Below are positions 16,928 to 23,869 of a DNA stretch of 64,000 nucleotides, one piece after another. The stretch spans positions 186,001-250,000 of the forward strand of contig JABIJZ010000004.1 of assembly GCA_018655275.1 (NCBI GenBank). Reading direction: 5' to 3'. Position 1 is the stretch's first letter. Each line of letters opens with the position of its first letter. The notes below the pieces were generated by a model, which did not search any database, had not been told where the DNA came from, and was given only the letters and a program-made list of their open reading frames with translations. This stretch comes from Candidatus Peregrinibacteria bacterium (GTDB taxonomy: Bacteria > Patescibacteriota > Gracilibacteria > UBA1369 > LOWO2-01-FULL-3). The position numbers and the translations under genes are program-made.

Positions 16928-16961
16928 GTTGTGTTTGTTGGGGTTGAGGTCGGGTTCGGGC

Positions 16962-17161
16962 TTATTGTATTAGTTTGATCAGCTCTTTCACAAGGTCTTT
17001 TTCTGGGACTGTTTTTATGTGTTTTCCCTTTTTGTATATTGCGCCTAAGCGTTTACCACCGCAGATTGCGTAATCAGCTTCGCGTGCTTCGCCAGGGCCG
17101 TTGACTGCGCAACCCATTACCGCGATTTTGAGAGGGCGGGCGGTTTTGGTGGAGATGCGTC
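16962..17161 (-). pseudogene. ispG: Out-of-frame C-terminal part of ispG
   Basis: In the frame displaced by +1 from the upstream ispG frame the minus strand reads [20 protein letters not shown], then [13 protein letters not shown] and [15 protein letters not shown], then stop. This is the conserved IspG C-terminus with the third Fe-S cysteine. It is separated from the rest of ispG by a frame break at or near the 36-bp palindrome just upstream. Confidence 0.85.
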
Positions 17162-18054
17162 TCCCGGAAGTGGGGTGTTTTGGGGGAACTTCCGGGACAT
17201 TTGCGGAGGAGAGGAAGGACCTTTTCTTCGACTTCTTTGACGAGTTTTTTTAAGTTGATTTCGGTGCGGCCGCAAGTTGGGCACGAAATTATCATCGGTT
17301 CTTTTGTGTATAGGCCGAGGGCTTTTAGGAGTTCTTTTGCTGCTTTGATTTCTTGGATTGGGTTGGCTGTTAGGGAAATCCTGATTGTGTCGCCGATGCC
17401 TTGCCTGAGCAGGTGGCCCAGGGCAATTGCGCTTCTTGTGATTCCCGGGATCAGTGGGCCTGCCTCTGTGACTCCGAGGTGGATTGGGCATTGGGTTTTT
17501 CTTTTTTGTAGTTTTTTGTGGAGAAGCTCGTTGGCTTGGATTGTTGTTTCGACGTCTGATGATTTTATCGAGATTGTGAGGTTTTTTCGGTTTGCTGTTG
17601 GGAATTTTTGTAATTCAAAAAACTTGACCCAATTGAGTGCGGATTCTACGAGAGCTTCTGGCGTTGGGCCGCCGTGTTTGTCTATTAGGCGTCGTTCGAG
17701 TGAACCGGAATTTATGCCGATCCTGATTTGGGTTTTGTGTTTCTTGGCTGTTTTGATGATTTTTGTGAGGATGTCTTTGTCGTTGATGTTGCCCGGATTT
17801 ATTCGGATTTTGTCTGCGCCTTGAGCGATGGCTTCGAGCGCGAGGGCTGGGTCGAAATGAATGTCTGCAACCAAAGGGATGTGAATTCTGCGTTTGATTT
17901 TTGAAATTGCCTTTGCGGCTTTTTCATTTGGAATTGCGACGCGTATGATATCGCAGCCTTCTTTTTCTAGCTTTAGAATTTGAGCGACGGTTGCAGAAAT
18001 GGCTTCTGTTTTCGTATCGCACATTGATTGGATTGTGATATGACTGGATTTCAT
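17074..18054 (-). CDS. ispG: 4-hydroxy-3-methylbut-2-enyl diphosphate synthase, frame broken near C-terminus
   Basis: 326-aa open frame. IspG reduces MEcPP to HMBPP with a [4Fe-4S] cluster. The TIM-barrel part is intact: [19 protein letters not shown] at the start, [16 protein letters not shown] near 80, KIRINPGNI near 103, [20 protein letters not shown] near 205, and two cluster cysteines in [13 protein letters not shown] near 258. After about residue 285 the frame enters a palindromic element and then reads unrelated residues to an early stop, missing [11 protein letters not shown]. Joining the two parts (net +1 shift) would give about 363 aa, the normal size. Pathway context argues the enzyme is needed, so sequencing error, natural frameshifting or real loss must be separated. 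Confidence 0.9.
   Translation of the reverse strand: MKSSHITIQSMCDTKTEAISATVAQILKLEKEGCDIIRVAIPNEKAAKAISKIKRRIHIPLVADIHFDPALALEAIAQGADKIRINPGNINDKDILTKIIKTAKKHKTQIRIGINSGSLERRLIDKHGGPTPEALVESALNWVKFFELQKFPTANRKNLTISIKSSDVETTIQANELLHKKLQKRKTQCPIHLGVTEAGPLIPGITRSAIALGHLLRQGIGDTIRISLTANPIQEIKAAKELLKALGLYTKEPMIISCPTCGRTEINLKKLVKEVEEKVLPLLRKCPGSSPKTPHFRETHLHQNRPPSQNRGNGLRSQRPWRSTRS
17162..17197 (+). repeat. 36-bp palindromic element, single copy (locus 3, inside ispG)
   Basis: TCCCGGAAGT, 16-nt loop, ACTTCCGGGA: perfect 10-bp arms. The loop differs from the consensus only in its last G, which is A. The only unpaired locus. It lies exactly where the ispG frame is lost; an insertion of net length 1 modulo 3 would explain the shift. 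Confidence 0.93.
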
Positions 18055-18087
18055 GTTTTTATTTTTTAATCCACTAAGAAGGTTACA

Positions 18088-19368
18088 CTAAGCTTTCTTG
18101 GATGCAAATGGTGCAACCTTTAATTCGTCTTGAACACCAAGCCTTTCTAGTACATAGGGCCAATCAAATTTTCCATTTTTTCTTAAATTCTTTTTTAACC
18201 ATTGACATAACGTGGCTCCGCGAACCCCTCCTTCCCAGGCGTGTAACGTGCTAGTGGACCATGTTGTTCCAGGCTTTACGGACTCCAAAAAAGCTCTAGT
18301 ATGTGCTCGCGCATCTTTAATTGTTTTTATTGCAATAGGCCTCCTTGTAAAGGGATTTCTGTTCAAGAGCGAGGATTTCTTGCCTAGTAACTTTTTTAAT
18401 GAGGTTGCCCTAACCCCTTCTTCCGATCCTGGCAGATTGCGTTCTATCCAAGAAATCAGGCCTCCTCCGCTTGTTCCTTCTTTGTTGCGCCATTTATATA
18501 AGTCCTTGTGGCTCCAGACTTGCCCCTTTGCAAGAGATTTAAGAAATTTAACTAAAGTCTCCCTAGCTTCTGCTTCTGATGTGATGCCTTGACGTTTTTC
18601 AAATGGATTTCTGCCCAAATCCTCTTCCTTAAAGTCTCCTAAAACCCATTCTATGGTTTGTTTGTCTAAAATTTCAGAGCCCCCTCGCTGACTAAGCCAA
18701 GTCCAAAGCGTATTGCCTTTCACGTCTCCTTCCCACCTGACCAGGTCTGTCGCACTCCAAGACTGTCCTTTTTTTAAAGAACTTAAAAATTGCCTAAGAT
18801 ATTTTTTTGCCGCTGATTTGGACGTTATTTTTCTAACCACCCCAGCTTGAAATGGATTTCTTTTCAAAATTGCTTCATGATTTTCCCCTAAAATCACCTG
18901 GACTGTTTTTTCCAACCATGGAGCTTTGTTTACCACCCTGGAATACAGTCTTTTCCCCGTGAGTGTTGATCTTTTTGTCCATCCCTGTAATTTTTGGGTC
19001 TCCCAAGCCTCACCTTCTTCTAACGAACCTAGAAACTCTAACAAAAGATCTCTAATAGCTTTTATACCCCCTTTCCCTGGACTTTGAACCTCCTCTTCAA
19101 AGCCAAGCCCCAAGGCTAAAGCCAGCCTCACCTCTTTTCTTATTTCAGGAACGACTTTTTCATACCTGAGCCTGTACTCATCTCTTTCAAATCCTTTTTT
19201 CAATCTTTCGCAGAGCTCTGTTCGAATTTGATTGTATGCTTTTATGGAGGGAAGGTCCCCAAAGATTTCTTCGAAGTCGGATTGAAAGTTTTTGGGAACA
19301 CTGCCCCCGTTTTCCTTGAAGGCTTCTTCTAGGATTTGGCGAAAATCTGTCTTACTAACTTCATTCAT
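18088..19368 (-). CDS. Protein with four tandem ~85-aa repeats, unknown function
   Basis: 426 aa, cytoplasmic, basic C-terminus. After an N-terminal helical region (about 1-95), four repeats share: a helix ending FLxSLxxGxxW, then LxxWxxxxxGxTLxxWL, then a helix with xxLLG and a closing RNPFxxR. Examples: FLSSLKKGQSWSATDLVRWE with NTLWTWL, FLKSLAKGQVWSHKDLYKWR with GLISWIE, FLESVKPGTTWSTSTLHAWE with TLCQWLK. The Trp-rich short-helix pattern suggests a small helical DNA- or protein-binding module, but I recognise no family. Strong divergent promoter shared with the next gene. Confidence 0.75.
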   Translation of the reverse strand: MNEVSKTDFRQILEEAFKENGGSVPKNFQSDFEEIFGDLPSIKAYNQIRTELCERLKKGFERDEYRLRYEKVVPEIRKEVRLALALGLGFEEEVQSPGKGGIKAIRDLLLEFLGSLEEGEAWETQKLQGWTKRSTLTGKRLYSRVVNKAPWLEKTVQVILGENHEAILKRNPFQAGVVRKITSKSAAKKYLRQFLSSLKKGQSWSATDLVRWEGDVKGNTLWTWLSQRGGSEILDKQTIEWVLGDFKEEDLGRNPFEKRQGITSEAEARETLVKFLKSLAKGQVWSHKDLYKWRNKEGTSGGGLISWIERNLPGSEEGVRATSLKKLLGKKSSLLNRNPFTRRPIAIKTIKDARAHTRAFLESVKPGTTWSTSTLHAWEGGVRGATLCQWLKKNLRKNGKFDWPYVLERLGVQDELKVAPFASKKA

Positions 19369-19389
19369 TGTATTTTTTGAGAAGAAGCT

Positions 19390-19455
19390 TTTATAAAGAG
19401 TTCTGCCTCTGTTGTCAACCTTTTCCTTGACAAGAGTTGCGGTTTTTGGTTTAAT
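19390..19455. promoter_or_regulatory. Divergent promoters for the four-repeat gene and the 162-aa gene
   Basis: Leftward: TTGACA (19418-19413), 17 nt, TATAAA (19395-19390). Rightward: TTGACA (19427-19432), 17 nt, TTTAAT (19450-19455). The two -35s face each other as the inverted repeat TTGTCAA...TTGACAA. Confidence 0.65.
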
Positions 19456-19483
19456 ACGGCCTTGTATTTTAAACTATTGCTGT

Positions 19484-19972
19484 ATGGCAACTATTGAAGA
19501 AGGAGCCCCTGTAGAAATCCGTATGGATGATATAAGATTGGGGTCAGCCGGAATGTATTCTGGGAGAAACGAGAATGGAGATGTTTTTTATAGAATGCCT
19601 GGCGTTACTCCAGCATGTTTAAAGTTAAACTTAAAGATTTTGGATGCTGTTGGACCTATGGGCAGTAATGTTGATTTTTGTTTGCCCGACAACCTGACTC
19701 CAGAGGACTTCGGAGAAGTGAGAATTCAAACTGTTTGTGGTGCCGACTCAGCTTCCGAAGAATTGCCCCCTGTTTGTATTTTGAGTGATTTGAATGACTT
19801 GCCGGAGAACCTTTCCGAAGTCTTGAGAACAGCGATGGAGAAGACTTTGGCTGACTTGGGGAAATGCCCTAAACGTCGCCAACACTCTATAGAAATCACC
19901 TTTGTAAGACGAGCTGCCATGGAGGACGTAGCTGGTGTCATTAGGTTTGAATCTGCTGGAGCTGGAGCTTAA
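19484..19972 (+). CDS. Hypothetical protein
   Basis: 162 aa from the ATG 22 nt after the predicted transcription start; an upstream in-frame ATG would lie inside the promoter. Begins MATIEEGAPVEIRMDDIRLG. Soluble, acidic, no signal or membrane segment, with conserved-looking DFCLPDNLTPEDFGEV in the middle and a short basic stretch KCPKRRQHSIEITFVRR near the end. No family recognised. First of three unknown genes with separate promoters. Confidence 0.6.
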   Translation: MATIEEGAPVEIRMDDIRLGSAGMYSGRNENGDVFYRMPGVTPACLKLNLKILDAVGPMGSNVDFCLPDNLTPEDFGEVRIQTVCGADSASEELPPVCILSDLNDLPENLSEVLRTAMEKTLADLGKCPKRRQHSIEITFVRRAAMEDVAGVIRFESAGAGA

Positions 19973-19988
19973 TGGTTTTTTGGTTTTG

Positions 19989-20017
19989 TTGACAACAATG
20001 CGCAGGTTTGATTTAAT
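19989..20017 (+). promoter_or_regulatory. Promoter of the 226-aa gene (duplicated block, copy A)
   Basis: TTGACA, 17 nt, TTTAAT. The 37-bp block 19988-20024 (GTTGACAAC, 10 variable nt, TTTGATTTAATTCTCTCC) recurs at 20724-20760 with identical spacing. Confidence 0.65.
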
Positions 20018-20043
20018 TCTCTCCAAATATTTAATTTGTAAAA

Positions 20044-20724
20044 ATGACCAGGGCAGACAAACAATCAGACAGAGAGAGAAAACCCTCAGGAACTCTCGAG
20101 GATTTATATTTGCAACATGGGCGCCTAACGGATGGCTTGCGCGTTAACGAAGCTGCTCTAGCCGAAGCCAAAGAGAAGCCTTTTGGACTTAGCAGGGGAC
20201 TTGAAAGCATTAAAACCGCCCTTATCGATGCTAGAAACCTGGTAAGAGCCCAAATTGTTGAGTTGCTACCGCCAAGCCCTTATACATCTACTGAGGATAT
20301 CGCAGCAGCGTTAGAACTAGATCCGCAGCACCGACGGACAAGCGTTGGTGATGGCCCTGAGGGGACACATGTGGGACTCGACCCAACTTTCAATACTGAT
20401 CCAGACTGTCAAAACCATGCGGAGTCCTTTCTGGGCAGTCATTTTCTTGATCAACTCTTGAGGGCCAATACAAATGCTGCCAGAGGGGTTCTCACTTTCC
20501 CCTACGACCTTGTTATGGATGATAATGTTCCAGGCAAAGGCTGTGGGACCGATCCAACCATGGCAGCCGCGTCGCATCTTGTTAACCCTATCTTTATTGC
20601 TGAGAGACTAGCTTCTTCTTTGGGAAAAGGGCAGGAACTAGAAGAATCATTGGAAGCTTTTCATGCGAGAATTTTTGGTGAAGGAAAAATGAAGGGGCTT
20701 AAACCTGCTGAAGTTGAAGCTTAG
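20044..20724 (+). CDS. Hypothetical protein
   Basis: 226 aa, soluble. The N-terminus is polar (MTRADKQSDRERKPSGTLED), the middle rich in Asp/Pro/Gly (GLDPTFNTDPDCQNHAESFL) and the C-terminus helical. A helix near 60-75 (LIDARNLVRAQIVELL) and SPYTSTEDIAAALELD are reminiscent of a winged-helix entry, but this is weak. Less strand-skewed in composition than neighbouring operons. Unknown function. Confidence 0.65.
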   Translation: MTRADKQSDRERKPSGTLEDLYLQHGRLTDGLRVNEAALAEAKEKPFGLSRGLESIKTALIDARNLVRAQIVELLPPSPYTSTEDIAAALELDPQHRRTSVGDGPEGTHVGLDPTFNTDPDCQNHAESFLGSHFLDQLLRANTNAARGVLTFPYDLVMDDNVPGKGCGTDPTMAAASHLVNPIFIAERLASSLGKGQELEESLEAFHARIFGEGKMKGLKPAEVEA

Positions 20725-20753
20725 TTGACAACTACACGTGGTTTTGATTTAAT
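20725..20753 (+). promoter_or_regulatory. Promoter of the 190-aa gene (duplicated block, copy B)
   Basis: TTGACA, 17 nt, TTTAAT. The -35 begins directly after the stop codon of the upstream gene. Same 37-bp block as at 19988-20024, so both genes are probably controlled together. Confidence 0.65.
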
Positions 20754-20785
20754 TCTCTCCTGTTTGTTTTTTTAATTTTTGAACA

Positions 20786-21358
20786 ATGATCGTGCCTGGA
20801 GCTTATGATGGTGAGAGAGGGGAAGGGGGCACTTTGAGCACGTTGGCCCAAGAGGGGCTTCTAGAAGCCGACAGCTTGTGTGATGATGACCAAGAAGTCT
20901 CTTATTTGGCGAGATTATCTACGCATCACGCTCTTCTCGAAATGAGTTTTATTGACGCCCTAGCTGATAATTTTGCGACATGCGAAGAAGGTTTAAAAGT
21001 GCCTAATTTTACTGTGGCTGCAGCAATTTATGCAAAGATTCGTCATGAGGTTGAGGATATTATGAGACACTGGTTTGGGGAAATTTTTCCTGCAGATATC
21101 TTGCCAGGGATCCGTAAATTAATCACAGAAAGCGCAAAAGGGGCGGGCCGACCCATTGCAGATTTTGATAATATCGAAAGAAGCCGAATTTCCGCAGCTC
21201 TTGCCAGTAAAGAAATTCTTGATACTGTTTCGACCGTTGCATTTGCGTGCGCCGAAACCATGGGCGTCGACAACCCTGAGCTTTTGAAAAGCCTTGACGA
21301 CCTCGTTTCTGTGCAGTTTTCACGAGAGCCGAAGAGGAAGCGCAGGCCTTCAGCTTGA
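20786..21358 (+). CDS. Hypothetical protein
   Basis: 190 aa, mainly helical, acidic N-terminus, basic tail EPKRKRRPSA. No signal peptide or membrane segment. Contains STHHALLEMSFIDALADNFA and a long central helix AAAIYAKIRHEVEDIMRHW. No family recognised. Transcribed from the second copy of the duplicated promoter block; the basic tail could bind nucleic acid, which is only a guess. Confidence 0.65.
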   Translation: MIVPGAYDGERGEGGTLSTLAQEGLLEADSLCDDDQEVSYLARLSTHHALLEMSFIDALADNFATCEEGLKVPNFTVAAAIYAKIRHEVEDIMRHWFGEIFPADILPGIRKLITESAKGAGRPIADFDNIERSRISAALASKEILDTVSTVAFACAETMGVDNPELLKSLDDLVSVQFSREPKRKRRPSA

Positions 21359-21386
21359 TGGACACTTACCCCTCCCCTTGAACTTC

Positions 21387-21415
21387 TTGACTTTTCAGGG
21401 TTAATTTACTATATT
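21387..21415 (+). promoter_or_regulatory. infC-rpmI-rplT promoter
   Basis: TTGACT, 17 nt, TATATT. Predicted start near 21422, leaving about 39 nt of AT-rich leader before the proposed AUA start of infC. Confidence 0.65.
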
Positions 21416-21460
21416 TCACCAGCGCTTTTGTGGCGTGCCTATATTTATTAATTTTCCCAT

Positions 21461-22018
21461 ATAGCTAAGAGACTTAGAAAAAACGAACAGATAAGGAGTC
21501 AAACAGTACGTTTGATAGATGAGAATGACGAACAGAAGGGGATAATGGGATACAGCAAGGCGTTGGAGATGGCAAAAAATAGTGAGTTGGACTTGGTAGA
21601 GGTCGCTCCTAATGCCAACCCTCCCGTCTGTAAGATACTAGATTATGGAAAATATCTTTATCACCAAGATAAAGTCGAGAGGAAACACAAAAAAGCACAG
21701 AAGAAAACAGAGGTAAAAGGCGTTCGGATTGGATTCAAAACAGGCGAACACGACCTGGAGGTAAGAGAAAGACAAGCGAGGAAATTCTTGGAAGAGAGGA
21801 ACATGGTGAAGGTTACGTTGCTGTTCAAAGGAAGGGAAGTGGTTTATGCGGAGATGGCTAAAGAGAAGATGAATAAGTTTTATGAGAGATTGAGCGATTT
21901 ATCTGACATGGAGCAGGCACCAAAAAGACAGGGAAACACATTACTAATGATATTAACACCTAAGAAAAATGAAGCAAAAGACACACAAGGGACTTCAGAA
22001 GAGAGTAAAGATTCGTAA
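21461..22018 (+). CDS. infC: Translation initiation factor IF-3, probable AUA start
   Basis: 185 aa if started at ATA. The family N-terminus RKNEQIRSQTVRLIDENDEQ is in frame upstream of the first TTG (21512), so the real start must lie further up. Between the in-frame TAA at 21449 and this motif there is no ATG, GTG or TTG; ATA at 21461 (ATA GCT AAG AGA) is the best candidate. IF3 genes are known to use AUU-type starts, which IF3 itself disfavours, giving autoregulation. ALEMAKNSELDLVEVAPNAN, PPVCKILDYGKYLY and the C-terminal domain are intact, with a short Lys/Glu tail. Overlaps rpmI by 50 nt. Confidence 0.9.
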   Translation: MAKRLRKNEQIRSQTVRLIDENDEQKGIMGYSKALEMAKNSELDLVEVAPNANPPVCKILDYGKYLYHQDKVERKHKKAQKKTEVKGVRIGFKTGEHDLEVRERQARKFLEERNMVKVTLLFKGREVVYAEMAKEKMNKFYERLSDLSDMEQAPKRQGNTLLMILTPKKNEAKDTQGTSEESKDS

Positions 22019-22160
22019 AAGCGGAACTATTCGAGTGCAGAAATCATGCAAAAACCATTTGCTTTCGAATAAGTCAAAAAGACAAAAGAAGAGCGGAAGC
22101 ACTGGACTTGTTGTGAGCCCAGGACATTTGAAAGCTGTGAAAAAGAAGCTTGGAATGTAG
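21969..22160 (+). CDS. rpmI: 50S ribosomal protein L35
   Basis: 63 aa, very basic. KQKTHKGLQKRVKIRKSG is the standard L35 N-terminus and SNKSKRQK follows the family pattern. The ATG lies inside the 3' end of infC in another frame, an unusually long overlap (50 nt) for this conserved operon. Confidence 0.93.
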   Translation: MKQKTHKGLQKRVKIRKSGTIRVQKSCKNHLLSNKSKRQKKSGSTGLVVSPGHLKAVKKKLGM

Positions 22161-22197
22161 TTTGAATGTAATTTATAAGTCAATTAATTAATATAAC

Positions 22198-22545
22198 ATG
22201 ACTCGAGTAAAAAGAGGTGTAACCACCCACCGTAGGCACCAAAAAGTTCTCAAGGCAGCCAAAGGTTATAAAGGCGGTCGATCAAAATTGTATCGACGTG
22301 CCAAGAATGCTGTAGCGAAAGCTGGGCAGAATTCTTATCGTGACCGCAAACTCAAGAAAAGAACTTTTAGAGGTCTTTGGATCGCTAGAATCAATGCCGC
22401 TTGTCGCGCAGAAGGAACAAGATATGGTCTATTCATAGACGCTTGTTTCAAAAAGAACATCCAAATCAACAGGAAGATGTTGGCTGAATTGGCAGCAAAT
22501 AATCCTGAGACATTCAAGGCTGTTCTTGACGAGGCAATGAAGTAA
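22198..22545 (+). CDS. rplT: 50S ribosomal protein L20
   Basis: 115 aa, complete. TRVKRGVTTHRRHQKVLKAA, GYKGGRSKLYRRAKNAV and RTFRGLWIARINAACR are canonical L20. Binds 23S rRNA early in assembly; in other bacteria it also represses the infC operon. Third gene of infC-rpmI-rplT. The leader just before the ATG is AT-only, without a ribosome binding site. Confidence 0.97.
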   Translation: MTRVKRGVTTHRRHQKVLKAAKGYKGGRSKLYRRAKNAVAKAGQNSYRDRKLKKRTFRGLWIARINAACRAEGTRYGLFIDACFKKNIQINRKMLAELAANNPETFKAVLDEAMK

Positions 22546-22585
22546 ATGGTAACGTGCTCTCCTGTTAATTTAACCTGTTTTTTGT

Positions 22586-22780
22586 ATGGGCGAAGTTGAA
22601 AAAGGAGCTGTACTTTATGTTTCTCAGGCTGAGATAGACCAAGCGGAGATTGACTGGAGGGCAGGAAAAACCCCTAAAGGTTGGTGTGATATCGGCCCTG
22701 TCAAGAATGGGGTTGTTGTTCCTTGGACCAGAGAGGAAACCGCTCAACAAATAAAGGCATTTTCTAAATTGACCCACTAG
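22586..22780 (+). CDS. Small hypothetical protein
   Basis: 64 aa: starts MGEVEKGAVLYVSQAEIDQA and has WCDIGPVKNGVVVPWTREE. 40 nt after rplT, so it may be read through from the ribosomal operon. Its stop overlaps the stop of the convergent acylphosphatase by 4 nt. The coherent charged/aromatic composition suggests a real gene, but no family is recognised. Confidence 0.5.
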   Translation: MGEVEKGAVLYVSQAEIDQAEIDWRAGKTPKGWCDIGPVKNGVVVPWTREETAQQIKAFSKLTH

Positions 22781-23046
22781 CCAATCCTCAATTCTTCGAA
22801 TACTGGGCCGGGTTTTTGGCCAGACATTTCGACGATTTTTGGTTCTGATGATGGCGAGCCTTGGTAGCACCACTTTTTGAATTCGTTCAGGTCGTCGGAA
22901 GCGCCTTGTAAGGTCGCTTCGACGCTGCCGTCGGGCATGTTCAAAATCTGACCTCGTAACCCGAGAGAGGCCGCTTTGTCGCGAGCGTGAGCCCTATACC
23001 AAACACCCTGCACTTTCCCTGTGATTTTGAAGTGGGCTTGGTTCAT
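22777..23046 (-). CDS. acyP: Acylphosphatase
   Basis: 89 aa, full length. HFKITGKVQGVWYRAHARDK contains the phosphate-binding loop with the catalytic Arg; GQILNMPDGSVEATLQG supplies the catalytic Asn. Hydrolyses carboxyl-phosphate bonds. Followed upstream on the same strand by the cyclophilin gene, 13 nt apart, so probably co-transcribed. Confidence 0.93.
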   Translation of the reverse strand: MNQAHFKITGKVQGVWYRAHARDKAASLGLRGQILNMPDGSVEATLQGASDDLNEFKKWCYQGSPSSEPKIVEMSGQKPGPVFEELRIG

Positions 23047-23059
23047 TTGTGAGCGGGGT

Positions 23060-23647
23060 TTATTCGAACTCCACTACCTCGGCTTTTTCTACAACTACGT
23101 CTTCTTTTGGCTTGTCCATGGCGTCTGTTTCAACCTTTGTTATCTTCTCAACTACGTCCATACCTTCGAAGACTTGTCCGAAGACTGTGTATTGCCCGTC
23201 CAACATATGAGTGCCGTTTTCTGGGGTGACGATGTAGAATTGGCTTCCGTTTGAGTTTATGTCGTTGCCACGCCTGGCCATTGCGACTGCTCCGTACACG
23301 TGCTTGAGTTCGTCGTCCACTTCTAGTCCGATGTATGTGCCTGGGCCTTTGTAGCTGTGTCCACCTGTTCCGTTGTGTTGGGTGAAGTCTCCGCCCTGGA
23401 TCACGAAACCCGGTACGATTCTGTGGAAGACTGTTTTGTCGTACTTTCCGGTTTCCGCAAGAGTGAGGAAGTTCCGTGTTGATTCTGGAGCCTTGTCCTC
23501 GAAGAATTTCATTTTAATTACTCCGTGGTTTGTAGTTAGCACTGCGATTTTTTCTCCTTTTTCTGGCATGTCAGTTTGATTAAATGGTTGGCCGCATGCT
23601 GTTAGCAATAGCGGGATTGCAAGTAAAATTGCGAGTAGTTTTTTCAT
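23060..23647 (-). CDS. Lipoprotein peptidyl-prolyl cis-trans isomerase (cyclophilin)
   Basis: 195 aa. The signal sequence ends in lipobox LLTAC (Cys at residue 18), so it is a lipoprotein outside the membrane. The cyclophilin core has FHRIVPGFVIQGGDF (catalytic Arg), GSQFYIVTPENGTHMLDGQY and FGQVFEGMDVVEKI. Catalyses proline isomerisation of exported proteins. Divergent from the MurF-like gene, with a palindromic repeat pair between them. Confidence 0.94.
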   Translation of the reverse strand: MKKLLAILLAIPLLLTACGQPFNQTDMPEKGEKIAVLTTNHGVIKMKFFEDKAPESTRNFLTLAETGKYDKTVFHRIVPGFVIQGGDFTQHNGTGGHSYKGPGTYIGLEVDDELKHVYGAVAMARRGNDINSNGSQFYIVTPENGTHMLDGQYTVFGQVFEGMDVVEKITKVETDAMDKPKEDVVVEKAEVVEFE

Positions 23648-23723
23648 AGGGTGAGGGTTTAAGATTTGGATTGAGGTCCGAAGCCTAGTTTAGTGATTTT
23701 GGTGGAGATTTCAAGGGGGAACC

Positions 23724-23800
23724 TCCCGGAAGTGTGGTGTTTTTGGGGGACTTCCGGGGTGAACTCCCGGAAGTGGGGTGTTTTGGGGGGACTTCCGGGA
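23724..23800 (+). repeat. 36-bp palindromic element, tandem pair (locus 4)
   Basis: Copies 23724-23759 (last arm base G instead of A, loop GTGG...) and 23765-23800 (exact consensus), linker TGAAC. In the 222-bp divergent intergenic region upstream of the MurF-like gene, just before its promoter. Confidence 0.93.
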
Positions 23801-23830
23801 ATCAACTTAGGGCCCTGGGCCTTATCTGTA

Positions 23831-23859
23831 TTGCTCCTGTTGGCGCTATATGCTAGTAT
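23831..23859 (+). promoter_or_regulatory. Promoter of the MurF-like gene
   Basis: TTGCTC, 17 nt, TAGTAT, ending 10 nt before ATG 23870. It supports this start and an essentially leaderless mRNA. Confidence 0.55.
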
Positions 23860-23869
23860 TTCGCCGCTT

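Noticed and set aside
23693-23869. Longer start of the MurF-like gene that translates the palindrome pair
   Set aside because: A good promoter (TTGCTC-17-TAGTAT) lies downstream of the palindromes and just before ATG 23870, and Mur ligase homology begins only after that ATG.
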